Of a stretch of 64,000 bases of DNA, positions 8,041-18,007 are shown in pieces (the stretch's first letter is position 1; the number at the start of each line of letters is the position of its first letter). Source of the stretch: Gemmatimonadales bacterium (GTDB taxonomy: Bacteria > Gemmatimonadota > Gemmatimonadetes > Gemmatimonadales > GWC2-71-9). A model generated the notes under the pieces. The model had not been told where the DNA came from. It made no database searches and worked only from the letters and a program-made list of their open reading frames with translations. A program made the translations under genes and the position numbers. The DNA is taken from assembly GCA_036500345.1 (NCBI GenBank), contig DASYCE010000001.1, positions 1 to 64,000 on the forward strand. Direction: 5' to 3'.

Positions 8041-8421
8041 GTGAACGAACATCTCAAGGATCGCATCGAGCGCGCCATCGACAACCTGTCCGACGAGCGC
8101 GGCTACCAGATTCTCGACTACATCGAGTTCCTGGGCAGCAAGTACGCCGAGCGGTCCAGCCCGACCAACATCTTCGCGAAAATGACCGACAAGGCCGAAG
8201 ACCTGCTGCGTGCGGGAAAGATGCCGATCGACGCCATCAGCGGGACGGTGACGTTCTTCGATGGGGCGTCGAAGGTGATGAAGGGACTCGCATCGGCGGC
8301 GCAATCGGTGGTCGAAGAGGCGTCGCGCACGGCGCAGAACATTGCGGCACAAAAACCACCCGCGACACCGTCAGCGGGCGAAGGGGAGTCCGCGTCGCCC
8401 GATCCGGGCGCAAAGCCGTGA
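8041..8421 (+). CDS. small conserved-looking hypothetical protein
   Basis: A 126-residue cytosolic protein that I do not recognise. It starts with GTG 8041, 10 bases after the preceding stop. Residues 1-40 form charged helices (HLKDRIERAIDNLSDERGYQ, then ILDYIEFLGSKYAE). The middle is a mixed helix with LLRAGKMPIDAISGTVTFFD. The last 40 residues are a Pro/Ala/Ser/Gly-rich tail that looks disordered. No membrane segment, no Cys and no catalytic motif. The close spacing suggests co-expression with the SH3 protein upstream. Confidence 0.6.
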   Translation: MNEHLKDRIERAIDNLSDERGYQILDYIEFLGSKYAERSSPTNIFAKMTDKAEDLLRAGKMPIDAISGTVTFFDGASKVMKGLASAAQSVVEEASRTAQNIAAQKPPATPSAGEGESASPDPGAKP

Positions 8422-8432
8422 TGCGGCGGTAA

Positions 8433-9536
8433 TCAGGAAATCGACAGGACCGGATCGCCGAGCGCCGCCATCTTCGGGCGCACGCCGAGACCCGGTTCCC
8501 GCGACGCAGCGAGCCGCCCGTGCTGTCGGCGTGGCGCGCCATCGGCAAATGCCACCGTGACATACGAGTTGAAATCGGTCGCCGAGAAAAGGAAGCGTTC
8601 CGGCGTGCTGTGGGCGAGGTGGGCAATCGCCGCGGTGATGATGTCGCCGCCCCAGGTGTCCTCGATCGTCATCGCGATGCCGAGCGAGACGCAGAGGTCG
8701 CGAATCTGTCGCGCACGGGTCAGGCCGCCGACCTTGGAGATCTTGAGATTGATCACGTCCATCGCGCCGTCTGCGGCACCGCGCACCACCATGCCGATCC
8801 CGTCGATCACTTCGTCGAGGATGAAGGGACGATCGGTGTGGCGGCGCACCGCGAGACATTCCTCGTACGAAGTGCACGGCTGCTCGAGGTAGACATCGAC
8901 ATCGCGCACCGCGCCGGCGACGCGAATCGCCGCGTGCTGTGTCCATCCGGTATTCGCGTCGGCAATCAGGACGTCACCCGGTGCCAGTACTCCTGCCGCC
9001 GCACGAATCCGCTCGATATCGGTGTCGGGATCGCCGCCGACCTTGAGCTGAAACTTGGTGTATCCCTCGCTGCGGTACTGCGCGATGTGCTGCGCCATCA
9101 CGTCGGGAGGTTCCTGCGAGATCGCGCGGTACAGCGCGAAATCCTCGCCGGCGCGGCCGCCCATCAACGTCACTGCGGGGAGTCCGCAGGCATGACCGAG
9201 AATGTCCCAGCACGCCATGTCGATCGCCGACTTGACGTACGGGTGTCCGCGCATCGCGGCGTCCATCTGGTCGTTGAGGCGGGCGAGGTCGCACGGATCG
9301 GAGCCGATCAGCTGCGGCGCGAGTTCGGCGATCCCGGTCCGCGCACCGCGCGCATACGCCGGCAGATATGCCGGGCCGAGCGGACAGACTTCACCCCAGC
9401 CGGTGATGCCGGCATCGGTGTCGATCGCGACGACGGTCGAATCGAAGACCGTGACCGCGTTGCCGCCCGACCACTTGTAGCTCGCCTCGTGCAGCGGCAG
9501 GTCGATCTGATAGGCGCGAATGCCGGTAATTCGCAT
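8433..9536 (-). CDS. enolase-superfamily dehydratase/epimerase (MR/MLE type)
   Basis: A 367-residue enzyme of the mandelate racemase/muconate lactonizing group, which abstracts a proton alpha to a carboxylate using Mg2+. The KxK base motif lies in KFQLKVGG. Metal ligands follow in LIADANTGW (Asp), YLEQPC (Glu) and FILDEVIDG (Asp/Glu). The second Lys base is in [13 protein letters not shown], and EDTWGGDI follows near the C-terminus. The pattern recalls cis-3-hydroxy-L-proline dehydratase-like members, but substrate cannot be set from sequence. ATG 9536 shares one base with the stop of the upstream permease gene (TGATG), so a transporter-enzyme pair for a carboxylate or amino acid derivative is plausible. 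Confidence 0.85.
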   Translation of the reverse strand: MRITGIRAYQIDLPLHEASYKWSGGNAVTVFDSTVVAIDTDAGITGWGEVCPLGPAYLPAYARGARTGIAELAPQLIGSDPCDLARLNDQMDAAMRGHPYVKSAIDMACWDILGHACGLPAVTLMGGRAGEDFALYRAISQEPPDVMAQHIAQYRSEGYTKFQLKVGGDPDTDIERIRAAAGVLAPGDVLIADANTGWTQHAAIRVAGAVRDVDVYLEQPCTSYEECLAVRRHTDRPFILDEVIDGIGMVVRGAADGAMDVINLKISKVGGLTRARQIRDLCVSLGIAMTIEDTWGGDIITAAIAHLAHSTPERFLFSATDFNSYVTVAFADGAPRRQHGRLAASREPGLGVRPKMAALGDPVLSIS

Positions 9537-10351
9537 CAGGCGACCGATGCGGCGTTGCGCGATGCGACCCAGAGCGTTGCCGACGTGTAGAGCAGCACCA
9601 CGACAACCACCCACTTCACCACGCTCAGGGGCAACTCCTTCACCAGGAACGCGGCGATGAAGACGCCGGGGATGCCGCCGATCGCGAGGCCGATCGCGGT
9701 GCGGCGATCGAATCGTCCGGCGCGAAAGAAGCGCAGCGCCGCGGCGGGGAGAATCAGCGACGCCGACGCAGCCATGATCGGGAAGACGGCCTTCTCGTTC
9801 ATGCCGAGCATGTAGGTCATCGCCATCGTGGGGGCGTAATTGCCGATACCGAGCGACGTGAGCGAGCCGATCACCACGCTGCCGATGATCGCGACCACAA
9901 GCGGGAGGCCGGTGAAGCCCGTGGTGCCTGCGGTGTGCGAAAGATTCAAGAGCATCCGGACCGCCATGAACGCCGCAGTGATCACCAGGGCGATGGCCAT
10001 GCCGCGCTGGATCGCGCGACGCGGCCAGTTCGCCACGATCCCGGCGCCGTACCACGCGCCGACCCCGCCGGCGAGTACCATCGTGACGATCGTCGGCAGG
10101 TCGATCAATCCGCCGAGGAGGATGATGAAGATCACCGCCTCCGTGATTGTCGGGATCGCATGACCGACATTCAGCGTGCCGGGGATATTCTCGTCCTCGA
10201 CGATTCGACCGAGGCGGAGAATTGCCGTCGTCGTGGCAAACGATCCGATCCCGAGCGTGTCGAAGAAGTCGGTGACGGTGCCGAGGAGGAACAGCCCCGC
10301 CATCGGGGTGGCGCGTTCACGGCTGGCCGTGGTCGACGGAATGGCAGACAT
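9536..10351 (-). CDS. TauE/SafE-family membrane permease
   Basis: A 271-residue inner-membrane protein with about 8 hydrophobic helices in two halves, as in TauE/SafE anion exporters. A signature early loop is [20 protein letters not shown], and [14 protein letters not shown] repeats it in the second half. Family members export sulfite, sulfoacetate or other organic anions; substrate here is unknown. Start ATG 10351 is preceded by AAGGGA. It is coupled by a one-base overlap to the enolase-superfamily gene, which suggests the permease moves that enzyme's substrate or product. Confidence 0.8.
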   Translation of the reverse strand: MSAIPSTTASRERATPMAGLFLLGTVTDFFDTLGIGSFATTTAILRLGRIVEDENIPGTLNVGHAIPTITEAVIFIILLGGLIDLPTIVTMVLAGGVGAWYGAGIVANWPRRAIQRGMAIALVITAAFMAVRMLLNLSHTAGTTGFTGLPLVVAIIGSVVIGSLTSLGIGNYAPTMAMTYMLGMNEKAVFPIMAASASLILPAAALRFFRAGRFDRRTAIGLAIGGIPGVFIAAFLVKELPLSVVKWVVVVVLLYTSATLWVASRNAASVA

Positions 10352-10441
10352 CAGGGTCCCTTCATGGAAACAGTGATGGCGCGGCGAATTCGGGATGTCG
10401 GAGTGACCGTTGATGATAGCGGAATCGGGCGCGCGCCGTGA

Positions 10442-11971
<1,530 letters not shown>

Positions 11972-12013
11972 CGCTTCGCGGGGCACCATCCACTCCAGTG
12001 GGAGAATCGCATC

Positions 12014-13522
12014 ATGAGTCTGTGGGCCACCAAGTCCATTGCCGATCTGCGCGCCGAGGCTGAGGCGACGAACGAGCACAGCCTCAAGCGTTCGCTGACG
12101 GCGGGTAACCTTACGGCACTCGGGATCGGCGCGATCATCGGCGCCGGGATCTTCGTCCTGACGGGACAGGCGGCCGCGCTGTACGCCGGGCCCGCGGTCC
12201 CGCTCTCGATGATCATCGTCGGCATCGCGTGCGCCTTCGCCGGACTCTGCTACGCCGAGATGGCGAGCGTGGTCCCGGTCGCCGGGAGCGCCTACACCTA
12301 CTCCTACGCGACGATGGGCGAACTCGTCGCCTGGATCATCGGCTGGGACCTGGTCCTCGAATACGCCGCCGGTGCCGCGACGGTCGGCGTCGGCTGGGGT
12401 GGACACCTCGTCGACCTCTTCCACAATCTCGGGATCGCGCTCCCCGCAACGCTGACCAACGCGCCGACGCGCTGGTGCGAAGCCGAAGACGTGGCGAAGG
12501 CTGTTGCCGGATGCGCCCACACCGGTATCAACATGACCGGTGCATTGCTCAACTTCCCGGCGATGTTCATCGTCATCCTGATGTCGACGATCCTGGTGAT
12601 CGGCATCAAGGAATCGGCGACGTTCAACAACTTCATCGTGATCCTCAAGGTCCTCATCGTCCTGCTGATCATCGCGGTCGGTCTCGGCCACATCAACACC
12701 GCCAACCTGCATCCGTTCATCCCGGACAACACCGGCAAATGGGGCACCTTCGGTTATTCCGGCGTGCTGCGCGGCGCGGGGATGGTCTTCTTCGCGTACA
12801 TCGGATTCGACGCGGTCTCGACTGCAGCGCAGGAAGCGAAGAATCCGCAGCGCGACCTCCCGATCGGCATCCTCGCGTCGCTGGGGATCTGCACGCTCCT
12901 GTACGTCGCCGTGTCCGCGGTGCTCGTCGGGATGGTGCCGTACACCGAGCTCAACGTCTCGGCTCCGATGGCATTCGCGATGGACAAGATCGGTGCCCCG
13001 TTCATCATCCGGATTCTCGTTGACGTCGGTGCAGTGCTCGGTCTCGGCTCAGTGGTGCTCGTGATGCTGCTCGGCCAGTCGCGGGTCTTCTACTCGATGT
13101 CACGAGACGGCCTGATCGGTGGATGGGGCTCGCGGGTGCATCCCAAGTTTCGCACGCCGTATCTGTCGACGATCTTCACCGGCATCGCGGTCACTATCGC
13201 CGCCGGCATCCTTCCCCTCGACGTCATCTCGCAGCTGGTCAACATCGGCACGCTGCTCGCCTTCGTGCTGGTCTGCATTGGCGTGATGGTGTTGCGGAAA
13301 GTGCGTCCCGACCTCGAACGGCCGTTCCGCACGCCATGGGTGCCGCTGGTACCGATTCTCGGCGTGATCTGCTGCTTCGGTCTGATGCTGACGCTGCCGG
13401 GCTACACCTGGCTCCGACTCATCGTGTGGCTGATCATCGGCCTCTGCATCTACTTCACCTACGGTCGCAAGCACAGTACGCTGCAGCGCTCGCTCGCGGG
13501 AGGAGCGGCACCGCACGGCTGA
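12014..13522 (+). CDS. APC-family amino-acid permease
   Basis: A 502-residue inner-membrane transporter of the amino acid-polyamine-organocation family, closest in style to cationic amino-acid transporters (YfnA/CAT-like). After a cytosolic N-terminus (residues 1-30), TM1 contains the substrate-binding break IGAIIGAGIFVLTG. About 12 TM segments follow. FFAYIGFDAVSTAAQEAKNPQRDLP at TM6 is the second hallmark. A loop near residues 145-180 carries two Cys and faces the periplasm. GGGAG-like ribosome binding sequence lies 5-10 bases before ATG 12014. A strong terminator follows at 13541. Substrate, probably a neutral or basic amino acid, is inferred only from family. Confidence 0.9.
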   Translation: MSLWATKSIADLRAEAEATNEHSLKRSLTAGNLTALGIGAIIGAGIFVLTGQAAALYAGPAVPLSMIIVGIACAFAGLCYAEMASVVPVAGSAYTYSYATMGELVAWIIGWDLVLEYAAGAATVGVGWGGHLVDLFHNLGIALPATLTNAPTRWCEAEDVAKAVAGCAHTGINMTGALLNFPAMFIVILMSTILVIGIKESATFNNFIVILKVLIVLLIIAVGLGHINTANLHPFIPDNTGKWGTFGYSGVLRGAGMVFFAYIGFDAVSTAAQEAKNPQRDLPIGILASLGICTLLYVAVSAVLVGMVPYTELNVSAPMAFAMDKIGAPFIIRILVDVGAVLGLGSVVLVMLLGQSRVFYSMSRDGLIGGWGSRVHPKFRTPYLSTIFTGIAVTIAAGILPLDVISQLVNIGTLLAFVLVCIGVMVLRKVRPDLERPFRTPWVPLVPILGVICCFGLMLTLPGYTWLRLIVWLIIGLCIYFTYGRKHSTLQRSLAGGAAPHG

Positions 13523-13540
13523 TCGCTCAACGGTCGCATG

Positions 13541-13586
13541 CGAATGGGGGCGGAGCCGGGAGAGCGGCGACGCCCCCATTCGTTTT
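13541..13586 (+). terminator. intrinsic terminator after the APC permease
   Basis: A perfect 12-bp inverted repeat, CGAATGGGGGCG (13541-13552) and CGCCCCCATTCG (13571-13582), is followed at once by TTTT. It ends the permease transcript. The T-run merges into the TACCTT hexamer of the next gene's predicted promoter. Confidence 0.85.
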
Positions 13587-13591
13587 ACCTT
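13586..13591 (+). promoter_or_regulatory. -10-like hexamer of nrnA, leaderless
   Basis: TACCTT lies 6 bases before ATG 13598, the same hexamer and spacing as at dtd. No Shine-Dalgarno is present and no clear -35 is visible because the terminator stem occupies that place. Confidence 0.4.
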
Positions 13592-13597
13592 CACGAC

Positions 13598-14602
13598 ATG
13601 TCTTCCTCGGGACTTGATCCGGATGCAATCGCGGCAATCGCCGGTCTGGCACTGCCACGCCGGAGAATCTGCCTCACCACCCATGTGAATCCCGATGGAG
13701 ACGGCCTCGGGAGCGAGGTCGCCATGGCGCACCTGCTCCGCGCGGCCGGCGCCGACGTCTGCATCACCAATCCCACCGCGACGCCGCCGCGCTTCGGTTT
13801 CCTCTTCGAGGATCTTCCCGGCGTTGATCGCTCCGACCATGCGGTCAAGGAACTCCGACGGGCCGAGGCGATCATCGTGCTCGACATCGCCGACCTCGCA
13901 CGGCTCGGATCGCTGGCCGATACGGTTCGCGAGCGCGGCGTGCCGGTGGGATGCATCGACCACCACGTCAGTCCCGGCACGCTCCCGCCCGGGCCGAGGC
14001 TTGTCGATCCCACCGCCGCCGCGACAGGAGAGCTGGTTGCCCTCCTTGCTCGCGAATCGGGGTGGCACCTCACCACGGCAATGGCACGAGCGCTCTATGT
14101 CGCCCTGGTGACCGACACCGGTGGCTTCCGCTTCTCCAACACCCGCCCCCGGACGTTGCGCGTTGCGGCTGACCTGCTGGAGGCAGGCGTCGACCCCGAG
14201 CAGGTCTATCTCGACGTCTACGCCGGCGCGCCGCCCGGCCGGCCGCGGTTGCTGGCCGAGGTGCTCGAAACGCTGGTGGTCGAAGACAAAATCGGCCTCG
14301 CCTGGATCACCGTTCCATCGGGGGCGCTCGAGCGCCACCAGGTCGAATCCGACGATCTTGACGGTGCGGTGGAGCACGCGCGATCGGTTCGCGGGGTGCG
14401 GCTGGCGCTCCTGTTCCGCGAAGTCTCCGGCGATCGGATCAAGGTCTCGTTCCGCAGTGTCGGCGCGGTCAACGTTGCGGAGCTGGCACGCCGGTTTGGC
14501 GGTGGCGGCCATGCGAAGGCGTCCGGCGTGGCACTGCCGGGAACGATGGCGCAGGTGCAATCGACGGTACTCGCCGCCTCGCGCGAATATCTGCGCAGTT
14601 GA
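13598..14602 (+). CDS. nrnA: DHH-DHHA1 phosphoesterase, NrnA-like
   Basis: A 334-residue DHH phosphoesterase. Homologues degrade nano-RNA/pGpG oligonucleotides and dephosphorylate 3'-phosphoadenosine 5'-phosphate. Metal-binding motifs appear in order: TTHVNPDGDGLGSE (motif I), IVLDIADLARLG (motif II), CIDHHVSP (the DHH motif) and LVTDTGGFRFSNT (motif IV). The C-terminal DHHA1 substrate domain ends in GGGGHAKASGVALPG. ATG 13598 was chosen because residues upstream fall inside the terminator hairpin. If oligoribonuclease Orn is absent from the genome, this would be the main nanoRNase, also completing c-di-GMP turnover. Confidence 0.88.
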   Translation: MSSSGLDPDAIAAIAGLALPRRRICLTTHVNPDGDGLGSEVAMAHLLRAAGADVCITNPTATPPRFGFLFEDLPGVDRSDHAVKELRRAEAIIVLDIADLARLGSLADTVRERGVPVGCIDHHVSPGTLPPGPRLVDPTAAATGELVALLARESGWHLTTAMARALYVALVTDTGGFRFSNTRPRTLRVAADLLEAGVDPEQVYLDVYAGAPPGRPRLLAEVLETLVVEDKIGLAWITVPSGALERHQVESDDLDGAVEHARSVRGVRLALLFREVSGDRIKVSFRSVGAVNVAELARRFGGGGHAKASGVALPGTMAQVQSTVLAASREYLRS

Positions 14603-14623
14603 ATTCGCGCGGATCTGCGCCCC

Positions 14624-14651
14624 TTGTACCGCGTGTGGAGCGTGGTAGTTT
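14624..14651 (+). promoter_or_regulatory. predicted promoter of the NifU-like/Mrp operon, leaderless
   Basis: TTGTAC (14624-14629) and TAGTTT (14646-14651) are 16 bases apart. The GTG start at 14659 begins 7 bases after the -10 hexamer, so the message would carry no leader. Confidence 0.5.
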
Positions 14652-14658
14652 CCGCGCC

Positions 14659-14910
14659 GTGACCACCATTGTCGCCTCAGAAGCGTTGTTCGAGCGCATC
14701 GAACGCACCATCGACGAACTCCGACCCTACATCGCATCCCATCGGGGGAGCGTCGAGGTGATCGACTTCGACGTGGCTGCCGGCCGCCTCCTCGTCCGTC
14801 TCGGCGGACATTGCGCCGGCTGCGCGGCCTCCACGGTCACGCTCAAGCAGGGGCTCGAGTCCCGGCTCCGCTCTGCCGTCCCAGAGGTGCTGGTCGTCGA
14901 GGCCGTGTGA
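14659..14910 (+). CDS. NifU C-terminal domain Fe-S carrier
   Basis: An 83-residue single-domain Nfu-type protein. IDELRPYIASHRGSVEVIDF is followed by the cluster-binding GGHCAGCAAS (CxxC) and TLKQGLESRLR, ending in VPEVLVVEAV. Two such CxxC motifs from a dimer normally hold a [4Fe-4S] cluster for transfer to target proteins. GTG 14659 matches the domain edge and the predicted leaderless promoter; an upstream ATG at 14599 would add 20 non-conserved residues. Its stop overlaps the start of the Mrp-type ATPase by 4 bases (GTGA), so the two are very likely made together and work in Fe-S cluster delivery. Confidence 0.88.
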   Translation: MTTIVASEALFERIERTIDELRPYIASHRGSVEVIDFDVAAGRLLVRLGGHCAGCAASTVTLKQGLESRLRSAVPEVLVVEAV

Positions 14911-16004
14911 GCAGATCCCGCGACGAGGAGATTCGTGCGGCACTCGACAGCGTGGTCAACCCGCGCACCGGCACGGGGCTGATCGCATCCGGGATGATCG
15001 ACGGTCTCACGGTTGATGAAAGCACTGGCGACGCATCGTTCACCTTCCTGCTGCGCCGGGATGATCCTGCGACGCTGGTCCGCCAGGCTCGCCAGGCGGT
15101 CGTGACCGCGGGGCTGCCGCAGCCGCGGATCGACGTGAAGGATCCCGCCGGACCACAGAAAGTCACGCACGGTGCGCCGCAGAGCGCGCAGGCCGGCGTT
15201 CCCGCTCCCACGCCGATGCAGGTGCCCGGCGTGCACAAGGTGATCGCCGTGTCGTCGGGAAAGGGCGGAGTCGGCAAGTCGACGGTGACAGTGAATGTCG
15301 CGGTCGCGCTGGCCGAAGCGGGGTTCCGCGTCGGGATCGTCGATCTCGATTTCTACGGCCCGGACATCCCGCGCATGATGGGCGTGTACGAGAAGCCGGC
15401 GGTTCGCGACGGCCGGATCATTCCGCTCGACGCGCACGGCGTCCGGCTGATGTCGATCGGATTCCTCATCGACCGCGATGCCGCGGCGATCTGGCGCGGT
15501 CCGATCATCACCAAGATCCTCCATCAATTCCTGCACGACGTCGAATGGGGCGAGCTCGACTTCCTCCTCGCCGACATGCCTCCGGGTACCGGCGACGCAC
15601 AGCTCTCACTGGTGCAACAGGTGATGGTGTCGGGTGCGGTGATCGTGACGACGCCGCAGGAAGTCGCCGTGGGCGACGCGCTGCGTGGTTCGCGCATGTT
15701 CGAGCGGGTCAACGTCCCGGTCCTCGGTGTGATCGAAAACATGAGCGGATTCATCGATCCGGTAACCGGTGCGCGTCACGATCTCTTTGGCTCGGGTGGC
15801 GGCGCAAGACTCGCCGATGAGCTCGGCGTGCCGCTCCTCGGTCAGATTCCGTTGCAGCCGGGGCTGACCGATGCAGCCGATCGCGGCGAACCGGTCGTGC
15901 TCGCGGCACCGACCTCCGCCGCCGGCGTGATGCTGCGCGAAGTCAGTACCCGGATCCGGAGCGGAGTGGAGCGCACTGGGGTCTCATTGCCGATTCTCGA
16001 ATGA
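14907..16004 (+). CDS. mrp: Mrp/ApbC-family P-loop ATPase (Fe-S carrier type)
   Basis: A 365-residue Mrp/Nbp35-type ATPase that carries or delivers Fe-S clusters. Residues 1-85 are an MIP18/DUF59 domain (EEIRAALDSVVNPRTGTGLI). The deviant Walker A is VSSGKGGVGKSTV at about 115, followed by VGIVDLDFYGPDIPRMMG, FLLADMPPGTGDAQL and VIENMSGF. Most family members have CPxC after NMSxF; here the stretch reads IDPVTGARHD, so the cluster-binding cysteines are absent, as also seen in some actinobacterial Mrp proteins. The GTG start overlaps the NifU-like gene by 4 bases; the gene at 16001 overlaps its end by 4 bases. Confidence 0.92.
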   Translation: MSRSRDEEIRAALDSVVNPRTGTGLIASGMIDGLTVDESTGDASFTFLLRRDDPATLVRQARQAVVTAGLPQPRIDVKDPAGPQKVTHGAPQSAQAGVPAPTPMQVPGVHKVIAVSSGKGGVGKSTVTVNVAVALAEAGFRVGIVDLDFYGPDIPRMMGVYEKPAVRDGRIIPLDAHGVRLMSIGFLIDRDAAAIWRGPIITKILHQFLHDVEWGELDFLLADMPPGTGDAQLSLVQQVMVSGAVIVTTPQEVAVGDALRGSRMFERVNVPVLGVIENMSGFIDPVTGARHDLFGSGGGARLADELGVPLLGQIPLQPGLTDAADRGEPVVLAAPTSAAGVMLREVSTRIRSGVERTGVSLPILE

Positions 16005-16435
16005 CCGCGCGGCACGTCGCGGCGATCGCTGCACTGCCGATCGTCCTGATGATCTGTACGCCGTCCGGCGCACCGGCCCAGCAACCTGCCGGAACAGAGC
16101 AGGCGGTGACATCGTTCGTCGTGGCGCTGCAGCGCGCGGTGCGTGCAGGTGATCGCGCGGGCGTCGCACGACTCACGCACTTTCCGCTGCGGGTCAACCA
16201 TGGCCCCAAGGTGCATCAGCTGGTCAGGACAAGCGCCGCGCTGCAGGCAGGCTACGCCGCGATCTTCATATCGCGGGTCCGTGACGCCATTCTCGCGCAG
16301 AAGCCGGACCGGGCCGCCCTCGGTCCGCAGGGGATTTCGATTGCACTGGGCGCCGTCTGGGCCCAGATGGTCTGCGCGCCACAGTCGCGGCGCGGATGCC
16401 GTGTCGAACTCGCCAGCGTGAATATCGACCGCTAG
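16001..16435 (+). CDS. small secreted protein, unknown
   Basis: A 144-residue exported protein of unrecognised family. The signal peptide ends SGAPA|QQPAGT. The mature part is a helix-sheet fold of about 115 residues (AVTSFVVALQRAVRAGDRAG, VARLTHFPLRVN, AALQAGYAAIF) that resembles the SnoaL/NTF2-like or DUF4440 layout, a suggestion only. Two Cys, in QMVCAPQSRRGCRV, may pair. Its ATG overlaps the mrp stop by 4 bases; it converges on a membrane-protein gene with a 4-base overlap. Confidence 0.65.
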   Translation: MTARHVAAIAALPIVLMICTPSGAPAQQPAGTEQAVTSFVVALQRAVRAGDRAGVARLTHFPLRVNHGPKVHQLVRTSAALQAGYAAIFISRVRDAILAQKPDRAALGPQGISIALGAVWAQMVCAPQSRRGCRVELASVNIDR

Positions 16436-17370
16436 GCCTCGGTCTTCGGTCGGCCGGGGCGTTTCACCGCGGGGACTCCAAACTGCGGCGTGGCCCACAA
16501 ATACTCGTCGGTCATCGTGTCGGCGCCGAGAAGACGGCCGGCGAAGTGCTCGTGGATGCCGCCCCGCGAGAGCAACGCGGCGCCCAGCCCCACAGTCGCC
16601 ACGGTCCACGTCGTCACCCCCGCCAACACCAGCAGCAGGGTCCCGGCGACCGGCACCCATCCGAACAGGACCCAGCCGATCCAGATCGTCGCAATCGTTC
16701 CGAGACCGGTGAACAGGTAGCGGTACGAGTTCGGCGAGACGAGGACACCGCGAGCCATCCGGCGTCGCGTGATCCGCTCGCCCATCGCGTGGGCCACGGC
16801 GAGCAGCCCGCCGACCGTGGCAATCGCGACGAGCAGCGCATAGACCATGATGGCGAACGGCAGCAGCAGCGCGCCCGCGATGGTGAGCGCCAATCCGACG
16901 ATGAGCAGCCCGAAGGTGGGGAGCACGAGCATCTGCCCCAGGAGCCCGGCGAGGAACGCGCGACCGAACGAATGCGTCACGGTATCGGAAACGATTTCGA
17001 GATTGGGGCGGCCGAACGTGACGAGACCGAGGCCGAGGACGATCAGGGCACAGAGGAGGCCGATGAGTCCTGCCGCGCTCTGGACGATTTCGCCACCGAT
17101 TGAGATCGATCGTTCCGGGGCGAGCAAGACGATGTTGTCCGAACGACCAGGCTCCCGTGCGCGCTGATCGATCGCTGCCAACGGATCTCCCGCTGCCGCA
17201 TCCGCCATGATGAATGGCGCATCCGCGGTTGTGAGAATCGATGACTCTTGCAGTTGCCGAAGCTGCCCCGATGGTCCTGCGACATCACGCACTGGCGCCG
17301 CGGTGAGGCGGCTTGTGAAGGTCAGTGCGGCGATGACGAGGAGAGCGGCACCGCGGTTACCAGCCCGCAT
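16432..17370 (-). CDS. polytopic membrane protein in sigma/anti-sigma operon
   Basis: A 312-residue protein with an N-terminal signal or anchor, an extracytoplasmic segment (about 30-90) and then 5-6 hydrophobic helices (LIGLLCALIVLGLGLVTFG, FLAGLLGQMLVLPTFGLLIV, YALLVAIATVGGLLAVAHAM, WIGWVLFGWVPVAGTLLLVL, WTVATVGLGAALLSRGGI). The C-terminal 35 residues are soluble. No family was recognised. It overlaps the anti-sigma gene by 14 bases and is the third gene of the sigma factor operon, so it may sense or respond to envelope state. Its signal lacks the A|Q site seen in the window's secreted proteins. Confidence 0.65.
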   Translation of the reverse strand: MRAGNRGAALLVIAALTFTSRLTAAPVRDVAGPSGQLRQLQESSILTTADAPFIMADAAAGDPLAAIDQRAREPGRSDNIVLLAPERSISIGGEIVQSAAGLIGLLCALIVLGLGLVTFGRPNLEIVSDTVTHSFGRAFLAGLLGQMLVLPTFGLLIVGLALTIAGALLLPFAIMVYALLVAIATVGGLLAVAHAMGERITRRRMARGVLVSPNSYRYLFTGLGTIATIWIGWVLFGWVPVAGTLLLVLAGVTTWTVATVGLGAALLSRGGIHEHFAGRLLGADTMTDEYLWATPQFGVPAVKRPGRPKTEA

Positions 17371-17938
17371 CGGTCGTCGGCTCCGCCATCAGCCGCCGAA
17401 AACCGGTGAGAGCAACGGTATAGAGACCGGTGCCACCGAGGAAGAAGAGCAGCGCGCGTCCCGGCGCCGCCACGGTCTCGCGGATCGAGAGAAACCATGG
17501 TTCCGTTGCCGCGTGACTTGCCGACGCCTGCAGCGACAGCCATGCCGCCTGTGCGGCCTGCTGCAGTTCGGGCATCGAAACGCGGATCGCATCGGCGGGG
17601 TGCAGCGTCGCCCAGGCGAATCCCGCCGCGATGCTTCCGAGGCCGACGACGAGCGCCATGAGTGCCCGGGGGCGGGCCGCCTTGGCGCGGGGAGTGAGGA
17701 TCGCAGCCCGGGCACTGGCCACCTTCGATGCGGCCAGCAGTACCCGTTCCTCGAAGCCGCGCGGCGGGTCGAAGTAGGGGAGGGTCGCAAGTGACGCGAC
17801 GAGCCGGGCATCGGATTCCACCATCAGGGCGCACGTCGGGCATGTCCCAAGGTGGGACAGTACCCGCGGCGAACTGGATTCCGTCAGGAATGCATCCAGT
17901 TCATCGGCGGTCAGGTGCTGCGGATCATGCGAATTCAT
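17357..17938 (-). CDS. zinc-finger anti-sigma factor
   Basis: A 193-residue single-pass membrane protein. The N-terminal cytosolic region (1-45) has the zf-HC2/ZAS anti-sigma signature HLTADELDAFL and HLGTCPTC (HxxxCxxC). A TM helix sits near 92-108 (ALMALVVGLGSIAAGFAW), and a second hydrophobic stretch (ALLFFLGGTGLYTVAL) near the C-terminus may be a second TM. It should hold the cognate sigma factor, encoded 69 bases upstream, inactive until an envelope signal. The following membrane protein overlaps its end by 14 bases. Confidence 0.85.
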   Translation of the reverse strand: MNSHDPQHLTADELDAFLTESSSPRVLSHLGTCPTCALMVESDARLVASLATLPYFDPPRGFEERVLLAASKVASARAAILTPRAKAARPRALMALVVGLGSIAAGFAWATLHPADAIRVSMPELQQAAQAAWLSLQASASHAATEPWFLSIRETVAAPGRALLFFLGGTGLYTVALTGFRRLMAEPTTDAGW

Positions 17939-18007
17939 GCTAAAGCCTCATACGGTGACGGTGAAGTCCGGTTTCATTGGACCCGGTAGCAGGTGCCTCG
18001 TCCCGGG

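Noticed and set aside
13100-14737. Long minus-strand frame antisense to nrnA and the permease
   Set aside because: It has no start context and crosses a clear terminator. The + strand has full DHH motifs.
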